Shown piece after piece: positions 1 to 10,862 of a stretch of DNA of 64,000 bases. The position numbers and the translations under genes were made by a program. Under the pieces are notes generated by a model, which saw only the letters and a list, made by a program, of their open reading frames with translations, made no database searches and had not been told where the DNA came from. The stretch's first letter is position 1. Each line of letters starts with the position of its first letter. The DNA comes from Halichondria panicea. Lineage: Eukaryota > Porifera > Demospongiae > Suberitida > Halichondriidae. The stretch lies in contig NC_087389.1 in assembly GCF_963675165.1 (NCBI RefSeq), forward strand, positions 654,001 through 718,000, in the 5' to 3' direction.

Positions 1-132
1 CCTGGTTGAGGAGGTGTGTCTTGATAGCAGGTACAGAGGTCACTGTGCAAGTGTCGCTAGCTAGCTCGATACGATATATCTACTGCACTGTACTGTCTAG
101 CTCTATCTCCATTGTCTCAGACTGTCTGGAGA

Positions 133-3100
133 ATGGCATCCCTCAGAATAAGATGTTCAAGAAGGATTTTGCAGCCTAAAATGCTGAGATTGTTGGTAAA
201 TTACCTGTTTTCTAATTATGAGATAATGAGATGAGACTGGTCACCATCTAGTTGGGCGGAGCCCGACCGTCCCTGACGGGAGGTCAGGTTGCAAGCCTAT
301 CTGGAATTTGTTCTGCGCATTATGTAGTACTGCTATGAATGTTTTTATTCTCAAGTGGGTGTTAACCGACTTGATGACATGTAAACCACAGGATGGCACA
401 GCAATACTGCATGCGGTTTTGCAACTAGATGCAAGCGGAAGTGTAACCAAGCCACGTGAAAAATGCTGCAATCTGATAGGGCGCCACTATAGTGGCGCTA
501 GAACAAATCCCAGATAGGCTTGCAACCCGACCTCCCGTCAGGGACAGTCGGGCTCCGCCCAACTAGTCACCTCCCACACCACACACACACCACACCCACA
601 GGTGGAGGGTCCCCCCTGTGCAGCGGTGGTGCCTGTACGTCACCTCAATCTACACGAGTACCAGAGCAAACGACTCATGGAGAAGTTTTCCATCAACACA
701 CAAAAGTTCCAGCTGGCGGAGACAGCTTCAGAAGCTGCAACAGCTGCCAGGAGCCTAGGTGAGCTGCGTCAACACACTAGCATTAAAGGCCCCTTTATCT
801 CCCCATAACTTCATCGTCAGTTTTGTCCAGATAAACGTGAACGTCGTTTGTATAGAGCTTGCTTTCAGCTATACTTACTACAAATGTATAGGTGTTGACG
901 AGGTGGTTCTCAAGGCTCAGATTATGGCTGGGGGGCGTGGCAAGGGCGTGTTCTCCAGTGGACTAAAAGGCGGAGTCAAAGTCACTAAAGAGTACGTTCT
1001 CGACAAAATCTTCTCATTATTAATTTTTCATTCTCTCCTGTTAGCCTGGACTCCATTGGTGCTCTCACAGAGCAAATGATTGGCTACAAGCTCGAGACCA
1101 AGCAGACGACAGGAGACGGTGTGTTGGTACATAAAGTGATGGTTGCCGAGTCTCTGGACATCGCCAGGGAGACGTACTTTGCCATAGTGATGGACCGTAG
1201 TTACCAGGGTCCCGTGATGGTTGGCAGTCCAGCTGGCGGTGTGGACATTGAGGAGGTGTCGAAGTCTACACCAGAGAAGATATTTAAGGTAAAGAGTATA
1301 GGACGTGAAGTGTCTCTTGAGGTTCATAGAACATTATTTAGAGGGAGAGAGGTAGTGAATTTAAGTTTTTGTGGCCATTAGTTTTATAGTTGCATGTCAT
1401 GTCCTCCCAACGTGTAGATTTGATAGCCACTGTCCAGGAGGTTATCGTCGTGTGTAATAGTGTACTGGTCAATAATTGATGCTTGTTGGATGATGTAATT
1501 ATATGGTGCTGTGCAGATCCCTGTGGATATCTGGGAGGGCATAACTCGGGAGCAGGCTAGGCAGATGGCAGAGAATCTAGAGTTCAAGGGAACAGCCCTG
1601 GAGGAGGTGAACCAGTACACCCTCACATGCATGCACTGCACACAGTACACTGTGTAGACAAAAGGAGTCTTGTATTCTAGCCATTGCTTCACATGTGTGT
1701 AGTAGTTCACTGACCAATTTAGAGCTCCATATTTTTTTTTTACCAGCCAACCTAAAGGTAGCAACATTCTGTACTGTCTTGTGTTCACTGACCATTTAGA
1801 GCTCTATAGAGAGAGGAAGTTAATGCCTTGGGCATAATGATGTCATTGTGTGTTGATTGTTCTACCTCAGGCTGCCCAGCAGATCACTCACCTGTACAAC
1901 ATGTTCATTGGGGTGGACGCCACTCAAGTAGAGATCAACCCTCTCGGGGAAACACCTCAGGGGAAAGGTTCGTATGCCTGCAGGCTATGTATTCATTATA
2001 TATATATCCATTGGTTAATCAACTGCAGAGCTCTAGATTTACAATATCTACTCTAGAAACATTATGATTATTATTGTGAATTAATTTATGATTGTAATTT
2101 CAAACCCACAGTGGTGTGTTTCGATGCCAAGATCAATTTTGATGACTCGGCAAAGTTTCGCCAGGCAGACATCTTTAAACAGGAGGACACGAGTGAGAGT
2201 GACCCGCGGGAAGTGGAGGCAGCAAAGGACGATCTCAACTATATCGGCATGACAGGGAACATCGGGTGTCTAGGTTAGTTACTGTATTATATAGTGGGTG
2301 GCCTATGTGTAGCTCCTAACAAGAACTGTACTATAGGTTACTATAATCATGGTTTTGGTTGTTTGACAATAAAAATGCTTGTTGCTGACGCAAGAAAAGT
2401 ACTTAATTTAATATACTGATACTTAATTGATTCGGCAGTGAAATGCCATTGATATAATGTACCCACCCACCCACCCATCCACCCCCCCACGCACACACAC
2501 ACACCCACTCCACTCCACTCCACACACATACACAGTGAATGGAGCGGGTCTTGCCATGGCTACTATGGACATCATCAAGCTCCACAACGGAGAGCCGGCC
2601 AACTTCCTGGATGTAGGAGGCGGAGTCAGCGAGGACCAGGTCTTGAGGGCATTCAAGCTACTTACAAAAGACCCACAGGTCAGAGTGCAGTGTAGTGGGA
2701 GTCTGCCTCGAGAAGAGGCTACAGTCTAATAGGTTTTGTCTCTAACAACCGAACACTGTGGCCATTACAGCATGTCAGTGTAGCCACTCTTTGAATAGGC
2801 TACAATTATTCTAACAACCAAATGCCTAGTAGGCCACCTCTTTGTTACAGAGCCACTGGTGACCACATAGACACAGTTTATACCACTTTGTCTGGTGCCA
2901 TTCACTGTATGAAATATCCTCTCTTCTCTAACAATGCTGTACAGGTGAAGTGCATTCTAGTGAACATCTTCGGTGGTATTGTGAACTGTGAGACCATAGC
3001 CAATGGGATTATCAAGGCCTGCCAGGACCTGGACCTCACTCTGCCACTCATAGTCAGGCTGGAAGGTGAATAGCTATCAGTGTAGGTTCTTGCAACATTG

Positions 3101-3428
3101 AACGTCTGAGATTGCTTCATACAATCTTTGTAGTTTATAGATCTAGTTAGTTGTCCAGTAGTAGCATGTGTGTACATAATCAAAACAAGTCTATTTCATT
3201 CACCTAAACAATTTTTCCTATCGTTTGTGTAACTTACGCTAGACAGTATTTGCATGTACGTGTGTACCCCATGTTGTCTCTAATACAACCACCCCTCTTC
3301 TCTTGTGTGCAGGTACGAATGTGGAGCAGGCCAAACAGCTGCTATACAACAGCGGGCTAGCCATCACTCCCGCTGATGACTTCGAAGATGTCGCTCAAAA
3401 GGCAGTCGCTAGTTTAACTGGACAATGA
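133..3428 (+). CDS. SUCLG2: Succinyl-CoA ligase (GDP-forming) beta subunit, mitochondrial
   Basis: Forms succinyl-CoA ligase with the alpha subunit in the mitochondrial matrix (citric acid cycle, succinyl-CoA to succinate with GTP formation). Ten exons join in frame: 133-195, 602-758, 892-991, 1045-1288, 1517-1606, 1871-1967, 2112-2273, 2536-2678, 2945-3065, 3313-3428; the total is 1293 nt, 430 aa, close to the 432 aa of human SUCLG2. The start at 133 opens an Arg-rich, acid-free presequence ([14 protein letters not shown]) typical of mitochondrial import. ATP-grasp motifs are visible: HEYQSK near the N-terminus, [50 protein letters not shown] and the ligase-domain NIFGGIVNC. The GTP-forming assignment rests on resemblance to SUCLG2 rather than SUCLA2 through the C-terminal [10 protein letters not shown] and AVASLTGQ segments. 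All junctions are GT-AG. Exon 8 is preceded by a CA-rich tract. Confidence 0.95.
249..565. mobile_element. MITE with ~55-bp terminal inverted repeats
   Basis: The left end (tagttgggcggagcccgac, from 249) and the right end (to 565) are near-identical reverse complements over about 55 bp and enclose about 200 bp without coding capacity. The element lies wholly in SUCLG2 intron 1. The flanks share GTCACC (left at 240-245, right at 566-571), but three extra bases separate it on the left, so the target-site duplication is uncertain. This looks like a non-autonomous DNA transposon; the superfamily is not assigned. Confidence 0.75.
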
Positions 3429-3485
3429 CACTACATTGCATGTGTTTGTTAGGCAGTCGGTTTATTTATGGCAATTGTGTAATTG

Positions 3486-3697
3486 ATTACCTTAAGGTGA
3501 CATATTTTCGCGTGTATTAATTTCTGCTATTTCTGCGAATGAGAGTAAAATCGCAAAAATTAATACTCGCAAATAATTGGCCACCCTCTTGTTTAATGTA
3601 TCCAGATCGACATTTCGCAAAATATTATACCGCAAAATGTACAAACTGTAAAAATGCAAACAAATCTACCTGTGAAAATATGTCACCTTAAGGTAAT
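3486..3697. mobile_element. Short MITE with perfect 24-bp inverted ends
   Basis: This lies in the interval between SUCLG2 and the laminin-like gene. Bases 3486-3509 (attaccttaaggtgacatat and on) are the exact reverse complement of 3674-3697. The interior is AT-rich and holds a second, shorter inverted pair (gtattaattt near 3513 against aaattaatac near 3560). There is no ORF. It resembles a palindromic MITE. The remaining sequence 3429-3921 shows nothing else recognisable apart from the probable 3' UTRs of the two convergent genes. Confidence 0.65.
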
Positions 3698-3921
3698 ATA
3701 CCTCAAATGAGAACAATTAATGTCACATGACTTCATTCATCGCAATAGTAACCAGAGAATAGACTAGAGCATTAGACAAAAGATTGTAAACAAAGTGGAA
3801 TAAGGAGTGGGCAAATTTAATAACACAAAATATATTTTGATGGCATGATCAGTACAAAAGAAGAGATAAAAAGTTAGTCATATATAATTGACAGGATCTA
3901 TAATAGTTCAATGTCTCTAAT

Positions 3922-5347
3922 TCACTTGAAGCTTCTCCTCCGCCTCTTCTTCTTCTTGCTGAGTATCCCCGTGTCCAGGCAGGCGGTGTTGCGGGCGATG
4001 TGTACTCGTATGTTCTGGTCAAGCGTCTCCAGCTCATTGGCTACTCTGCCAACGTCCGCACGAATTTCCTCCTGCTCCAGAAACAGAGCTGTCCTAATAC
4101 GCTCCAAATCTGTGTGTGTGGGGAGGGGGTGGTGTGGAATGTGGGTGTGGTGTGGGTGGTGTGGGTGTGTGTTATACTATCAGTACAAGACACACTTAAA
4201 GCACCAATTATGGACAGTAACAAAAGCCCATAAAGCTGTATGTGTTTAGGCATGAATGTACAGTACACAAGAAAAGTACTTCAGTATACAAGCTTTTTAA
4301 TTAGCCTAAATGTAATCCCCCAAATTGCTTGTAGTGTCTAATGATGCGTGGTGCTCACTCTCTAGCTGGAGCAGCTGGTTCTGTGTGAGCCTCTGCACAG
4401 CAATGGTCCTGTTCTGAATGCCCAGGGCATTTTGGAGGTCCTCCACAGACTGGTTGTACAGCCTCTGGGCCTCCTCCCTCAGTCCCTCAAACTGCACCTC
4501 AGCTGACAAAGAGTCCTACAATGTGCAATGTACGCCAATGGTTTAAATTGCATGATTGGAGAAATGGGCACAAAATTATCAGAGAATACTAAAAAGTGGC
4601 TAAAAAGTAGTGAAAGCAATAGCAGTAGGCCATAAACTTCTAAGGCTAAATTGTGTGGGATACTTTGCTTTACTGTGGTCAACCTTATTAGCAATCACCA
4701 TTGGAGTTATGTTTTAGCTTGACTACATGTACAGGAGCTAGGTTATATGCTATCACATGGCCATGTGTATGAGTGGATACTCACTGCTTCAGTCTGGTTG
4801 GCCACTCTCACTGCGATGGTGGTGAGATTACGAGCTACGCCTAGGTCTCTGAGGTTCTGCTCTATCTGGGTCTGCAGTGAGTCTAGTCTGTCATCCAGAC
4901 CAGCCAACAGTGACCCCAATGAACCCACCAAACCTTCAGTACCGTCTAGAATCTGTGCCGCCTGTTGTGTGTGTTGGGGTGAGGGGTCAAAGTTGTTACG
5001 TATGAAAATTCAAGTTACATGTACGTATTATATATAAACGTAACGAGCACTGAGTTACAGGTATACATAATGTACATGCAAAATATGTACATGACATAAT
5101 TATAGAGATTTGGTAAATTACAAGCTGGTAGTTTGAGTGGCATCCAAAGCCATGGAAACGATATACATGACTGTATATATAGTGTGTGATATCTCACCTC
5201 TCCAGTGGCCTCCTCTGCCTGCTCCAACAGCTGTTGAGTGTTATTGGCAACTGTCTCAGCTGCCACTTGCTGTGTACCTAACAGCACCAGCTCATCTTCC
5301 AGTGCTGTTGCATTAGATACGATCATTTGGGCGAGCTCACTGTGTGT

Positions 5348-5386
<39 letters not shown>

Positions 5387-8300
5387 TGTGTGGGTGTGCA
5401 CACAAATTACACTACCATAGCTAAGCAGAATGAAAATAAGATGTAATAGCTATTATAATTATAGCTGACAATGTTACCATAATTATTGTTGCTTACTCAG
5501 CTCTCAGTGCTCTCTGGAGAGCTTCTTCTACTCGTCCTCTCAAATCTTCCTCACTGACATTAGCTTGGGAGAAGAAGGCATCGATGGTCGAATTGATTTC
5601 AACCAGAAGGTCCAAAAACTGCAGATAAAAGCTGTAAACCAAGCACAAAAAACACATTAATAGAACATACCATTTCAGGGACTAAATCGTGTTGAAGCGA
5701 CAACGTAAAATTCTCTCTCCTTGCAATTTCATTGATATCAGTGCGGCTGCGATTGACCTCCCCCTCCAAGCGGGCAATCAGTGTCAGCAGGTTTCCCAGT
5801 AACTCCTCCCCTATAGCTCTGGTTGCGTTGGCAGACTCTTCAACTAGGGCAGCTGAAGACCGACTTAGTTCAACTTGTACCAAAAATGATCGTAAACTGT
5901 CCACTTGTTCTTGTATGCTCATTAGAGCTTCCTCGGCCAAGCGCACAGCTGTCTGTGAGTTATTCAGAGCAGTGATGGAATCAGAATAGAGGCTGCTACA
6001 TGAGATACCACCGCCACAGGTGTCACATGACACACCACCACAGTCGAGCGTACAGTTCACTACAGTGCTATTATCTGCCCCACACAGAGCTCTGTTAGAC
6101 TCGGCAATAAACGCTTGATACACTTGTACTCTGTTGTCGATAGTAACCAGGGTCTCATCAAGCTGGACTAGCGTAGATTCAAAATTACTCGAGACGAGCG
6201 TGTTATTGTAAACTTCAAGAGAATTGGCAATCAGGCTTAAAAATGTGGTAATATTTTCACTGACAAGACGACTTGCTACGTCAGAACGTTCAAGAGCTGT
6301 GCGTGCAAGTTGTAAAAATTCCTCATAGTTGACAACTGTAGAAATGTTTTCTTGAGCAAATGTTAGCGAGAGATTACCGAATTCCATGTCCAGTTGCAAG
6401 AGTGAGAGTCTTATTATCTCGAGCTGCTCTGTGATATTTACTGGTATTGGTTCCAAGCTTTGGATTCTACCCTGTGTTTGGACGGCTCTCTGTAGCAAGC
6501 TCTGAATGCGATCAAGCAGTGCACAGACGATTGAGTGGGTGGTGTTTACGTCAGATGCAAGAGAATCGATCATACTCCCGTTCAGAGCAGCCTTGATATC
6601 CGCTACTAGGCTCAATAGTTCCTCTATCTCGGGAGCTACACTAACACTGGTCTCATTCGTGAGATTCAACGAGGTGATAAAATCAATTGTGGTTTCGACT
6701 TGATCCTCTAGCGACGTGATTTGCTCGATCCATTGTTCAGTACACTCGTCGCAGGGTTGACAGTTGGGGAAAGTCCCACTGGATGAGGCAGAGCAAGAGT
6801 CACAACGGTCCCCAGTAAATCCCTCGGCACACGCACACACCCCCGAGGTCTGGTTGCAGACTGGAGAGGAGGAGCCAGCCAGGTGGCAGCTGCAGGCTGT
6901 GTGTGTGTGTGGGTGTGTGTGTGTGTGGGGGGGGGGTAACACACTAACATCATTCATAACAATCAGTTTGCAATACTGTAGATTGTACGGTAAAACAGGA
7001 TATGACATCATCATTACGACCATGAACTGTACAATAATTATTATGGAATACTTATCTGATATTTTTGTATTAAACGAAAATGTTTGCCAGTAGGAGTTTC
7101 TACCACCATTACTATATACTCATTCGTTACCCACTCACGTGTGCACACACCACCCCCACTGTCCCAGTATCCCTCAGCACAGCGATCACACGGCAGTATA
7201 GTGAGAGGCTGGGTCCGATCGTAACCATCCACACACCGCTCACAATCTCCGCCCATCGTATTACCAGTACAGTTCATGCACTCTCCAGACAACGGGTCAC
7301 AAATGCTCGACTGAAAGCTACAGAAACATCTCACACAGAGGGCAAATTCTCCCCCAAATGGAGGATCTGTGGTGTAGCCATTGGCACATGTCTCACAGTT
7401 TGCTCCAACCCGATTGGACGGACAGGAGCAGCGCTCCACGTAGCCCACCTCCTCTAGAGGTTGCTGAGCTGGTCCCTCGATTGAGGAGTTTGATGTTGCA
7501 AAGTTTAGAGAGAAAGAATGCAAACGAAGCGAAAGAGGCTGTAAAAAGTGTCATTGCAACAAAAAATTATATAATATCTAATTAAAGTTGTAATTATAGC
7601 TGCTTACCTGATCACACGTTAGAGTCAGTCTCATAGCTCGGATGTCAGCCAGTGTCTTCCTGACATCCATTCTGTTAGCCTGTCTTCTGAAGTAGTACCG
7701 ATCCAGGATAAAGTTCCCAGCAGTGAGCGGAATCTAAATCAAGGAAATTAAAATTAAGGGTTCCCTGTATTTGTAGAGTACTAGAATCGGCTCTGTAACT
7801 AGAGTTCTGGCGGTCCAAATTCAACGATTTTATAATTTTCTGAAAGCTTAGAAGGAGCTCTTTCAGATGGTATTCTCAACTCTCTATTGAAACGGGTCAT
7901 AATTTCCCATTTTTGGAAAAATACCATGGGCATTATATAAGGCTATAAGCCTACGGTATTTTAATTTTAACACATCATCTGAAAGGCCTCCCTCTAAGCT
8001 TTCAGAAAATCGAAAAATTAATGTGATTGTAAAGTTATGGGCGTTCAAGAGTATTCGTTTTTAATTTTTTACCTCTATTTCGGTCGGCTCTGGTCCCACT
8101 GGCGGTAGAGTGGTCCTCAGCTTGTGTCTAGTTCTGAAGCTCAGTCCACTCTCCAACTCTAGCGTCACCTGACATTGGGGGGGTGACAAATCCCCGCCCC
8201 CCAGACTGAGGTTTAGAGAGAGGCTCTGACCATACGCTGTTCTCTTGTCGCCAAGCAACTCGGATGGGAAGGAGAGGTACACGGACTGCGAGGATGATGA

Positions 8301-9239
8301 TCGAACGCTCAGGTATTCCCTAAGAAAGGAAAAACAGTTACAGTAAAAATGGCAATTTGGATTACTATTCAACTATATACAGTATGCCACAGAAGTGAAA
8401 TAAAAATTTATAATGATTGAGGTAAATGCCTGCCTTAGGGTGAACTTACTCGGACTGTTCCTTGATTCCATTGGTTGAAAATCTACTCATTTCCGGGACA
8501 TTGCTAGAGGAGTAGCCCACCTGTGCTTGGTACCAGCCAGAGTCAGAGAGGCAGTTGTCAGAGAATCCATTACAGAAACAGTCCACACAAGCAGTAGAGC
8601 CACTGATGGATCCCTTGTCACACAGTCCCAGGGAAGTTTGCTATAATCATAAGATCATACATGTAGCAACAAGCATAAGGTATGTAGAAGTACACCATCA
8701 AAGCAATAGCTGGTGAATACTTTGTACACAAAACCCATAAAACCATCTCATTAGTACGCTTGGCTTTACAAGTGTAAATGGTGTTGTGCAATATGACACT
8801 TGTTACTGCTACCAGGACAGCTGCTCTGCTGAGATTGTATTACACCAGCTAACCACATGCAAGCAAGCACTGGTCCAGATTGACACAGTAAAAAGTAATA
8901 ACTAAGGAAAGAAAGTCACAAGCTGACTATAACACATAACCATACTTACACGCACGTTTCTTTCATGGGAAGCAATAACATCTTCACCTATATAATTATA
9001 CAAATTCCAAAAGCACATAAAAATATAAATCAATATTGACAAAACAAATTAATAAAACAGAGAACGACAAATACAAGCTAGCTACATAATTATAATAATG
9101 CATGCAAAATCACATGTGTAGATGTGTGCCTGCATGTACACTATTATATACACACTATATACTCACCTTTGCCTGAGGCACTGACAAGACTGCAGATAAC
9201 TGCAAGCATCACACAAGAGCAACCAGGAAAGCACAACAT
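3922..9239 (-). CDS. Laminin gamma-like chain lacking the LN domain
   Basis: Secreted basement-membrane type protein. Twelve exons (9167-9239, 8950-8987, 8450-8640, 8073-8319, 7608-7733, 7139-7538, 5671-6896, 5497-5618, 5198-5339, 4785-4961, 4359-4515, 3922-4109) total 3087 nt, 1028 aa, all phases matching. Order: signal peptide (MLCFPGCSCVMLAVICSLVS); one partial laminin-EGF unit (TACVDCFCNGFSDNC); a laminin IV/B domain at about residues 75-245 (FPSELLGDKRTAYGQSL); further laminin-EGF modules (CSCPSNRVGANCETCANGY and following) to about 400; then about 600 residues of heptad-rich helix with many N-glycosylation sequons, the laminin I/II coiled coil. IV-type A placed between EGF repeats argues for gamma rather than beta. 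The LN polymerisation domain and the usual long N-terminal EGF run are absent. The C-terminus has one Cys (NTACLDTG), as expected for a beta-gamma disulphide, followed by an unusual Lys/Arg-rich tail (KKKKRRRRSF). Confidence 0.87.
7795..8065. repeat. Fold-back repeat copy 1 (laminin-like intron)
   Basis: Intronic. Two opposing arms carry tttctgaaagcttagaagg and aagctttcagaaaatcg around a central ccatgggcattata/tataagcctacggtat palindrome. Related copies lie near 12235-12675, 17690-17795 and 26030-26570, so it belongs to a dispersed family. No coding capacity was seen. Confidence 0.6.
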
Positions 9240-9614
9240 CTCATTATAAGCTAGGCTAGACAACAGATCATAAGAGCTACAGTGCTACAATCAAGACACT
9301 CAGCTATTATAGGGGAATAGTGCTGCTCTGCTCTATCATTCAATACATGAGCTGCAATGTACATGTAACCACATGCCTCTCAAGCCCCCCATCTGTTGTG
9401 GACACCATCAAAGGATTTAATTCTGACTATAATAAACCACATCCAATCACATTACTCTACCACAACTGGAGGGAGATACAAACCTATAGTGGTACATATA
9501 TAAGAGGTGGGTGGTTAACTTGCTTCCTGCATGCATGCTTGGCCTCCTATAAATTAAAGATCTCATCAAATATCTATACTTCTTTGGTGAGTTGGATTTT
9601 ACTCTATTAATAGC
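9240..9614. other. Divergent intergenic promoter region
   Basis: The 375 bp between the laminin-like start (- strand, 9239) and the small membrane gene (+ strand, 9615). It should hold both promoters. Direct or inverted repeats and a clear TATA box were not evident; an ORF spanning 9320-9610 has no recognisable content and is treated as chance. Confidence 0.4.
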
Positions 9615-10359
9615 ATGGCTACTAGGACAGAAGACATTAATAATAGCCCGGAACAGAAAAAAAACTTAAACAAAAATAAAGAGCCAGAAGGTGGGATACT
9701 ACAGCAAGTGCTCACACATGGAGTGTTGGACAGCCTCTCTGCATTATCAATCACAAGGGTAACTACTACAGTGAACTATTATTATTATATATAGCCAAGT
9801 TTTTATACTGCAGAGTGTTGGCTCTTGGATTGGCTGGGGGATCTTCCTTGCGCTCATTATGGTGTCGGTTTGCTGCATACTGATAGCTTTACAGACCTAC
9901 GGCTTTATACCGAAGTACACAGAAGAAACCATTCTCAAGGAACGCCTAGACGAGAAAATTAAAGCTCTAGGCACATGTACCACGGAGAATCACAATCTAA
10001 ACGAGAAATTGCAAGCACAAAATTTGCTCCCACAAATCAATACGGCATTCTGCCAACCTATGTTAGAACAGAGCGATGCCAATCGAAAGTACTCGGATAA
10101 TGAACGCACGAGGAAGGACACTGAGATAGCGGAGTGCAAGACTGAAAAAAAGGAGCTACAGGAAAAGATTGACAAGTTGAAGGATGAGAAGATGGCACTG
10201 CAAGGAGTGGTGATGCAGACGGAGGCCAAGCTAAGTGCTCTGATTGTGCAGAGTGAACAAGATGGAGGCAAGTGTGACGGCTGGCTGTGCAGTGGTGTCA
10301 AGGTGCTGTATGATGTAGTCAAGGATATCACGACAGATGGAAAACAGAAGAGCCAATAA
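9615..10359 (+). CDS. Small single-pass membrane protein with coiled coil (paralogue A)
   Basis: No family recognised. Two exons, 9615-9758 and 9814-10359 (phase 0 junction), give 229 aa. Exon 1 encodes a 48-residue polar N-terminus beginning MATRTEDINNSPEQKKN. Exon 2 starts with a hydrophobic segment (about residues 53-76, WGIFLALIMVSVCCILIALQ) and continues as a highly charged Lys/Glu coiled coil, ending with a short C-x4-C motif (CDGWLC) and an amphipathic tail. With no signal peptide, a type II orientation (N-terminus inside, coiled coil outside) is likely but inferred. The gene at 15113-16266 has the same exon split, order and C-x4-C motif, so the two are probably paralogues. Confidence 0.7.
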
Positions 10360-10862
10360 ACTGAACTGTATATATAGTGCTGTGAACCTTGTGTATTGTG
10401 AACCTTGTGTGTGCAATGTGCTTTGATGCGGTTAATTGGGCATGTGCTTTTGATGCGGTTAATTGGGCATGTGCTTTAATGCGGTTAATTGTGGATACTA
10501 ATATAATTAGCTCAACAACACAAAATCAATCAGCCCTTATAACAATCCCAGGGATTTTCTAAGGGAACCTACTATACACAGGGAGTTCCCATGGGTACTA
10601 TAGCCCAGGGAGTTTCCAAGGGCATTTCACCATGCCAAGAAAACTAACAACTTACTTACAGCCTAAATTTATACTGTACAAATTAAAATCCCAGAGAGAG
10701 AGTACAGAACAATATTGAACATGTATTATTATACGCACACCCATACTCTACTAAAATTTACCATTGAACGCAAACATCTGAAAATGTGCAAAGGGTGTCA
10801 TATATATTATACACGGGGAAGGCAAATGTACACAGAGTAGACACAAATGACACAACTCATTC
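10360..10862. repeat. Intergenic stretch with short tandem repeats
   Basis: From about 10420 to 10490 a 26-28-bp unit (gtgcttttgatgcggttaat plus ttgggcat) is repeated three times, preceded by two copies of gtgaaccttgtgt (10381-10411). From 10545 to 10640 there are diverged copies of a cccagggagttcccaagg-like unit. The rest shows nothing recognisable and probably contains the 3' ends of the two convergent genes. Confidence 0.6.

Noticed and set aside
5015-5401. ORF with His-Thr repeats on the - strand
   Set aside because: A GT/CA microsatellite read in frame; only its inner part (5198-5339) is a real laminin-like exon.
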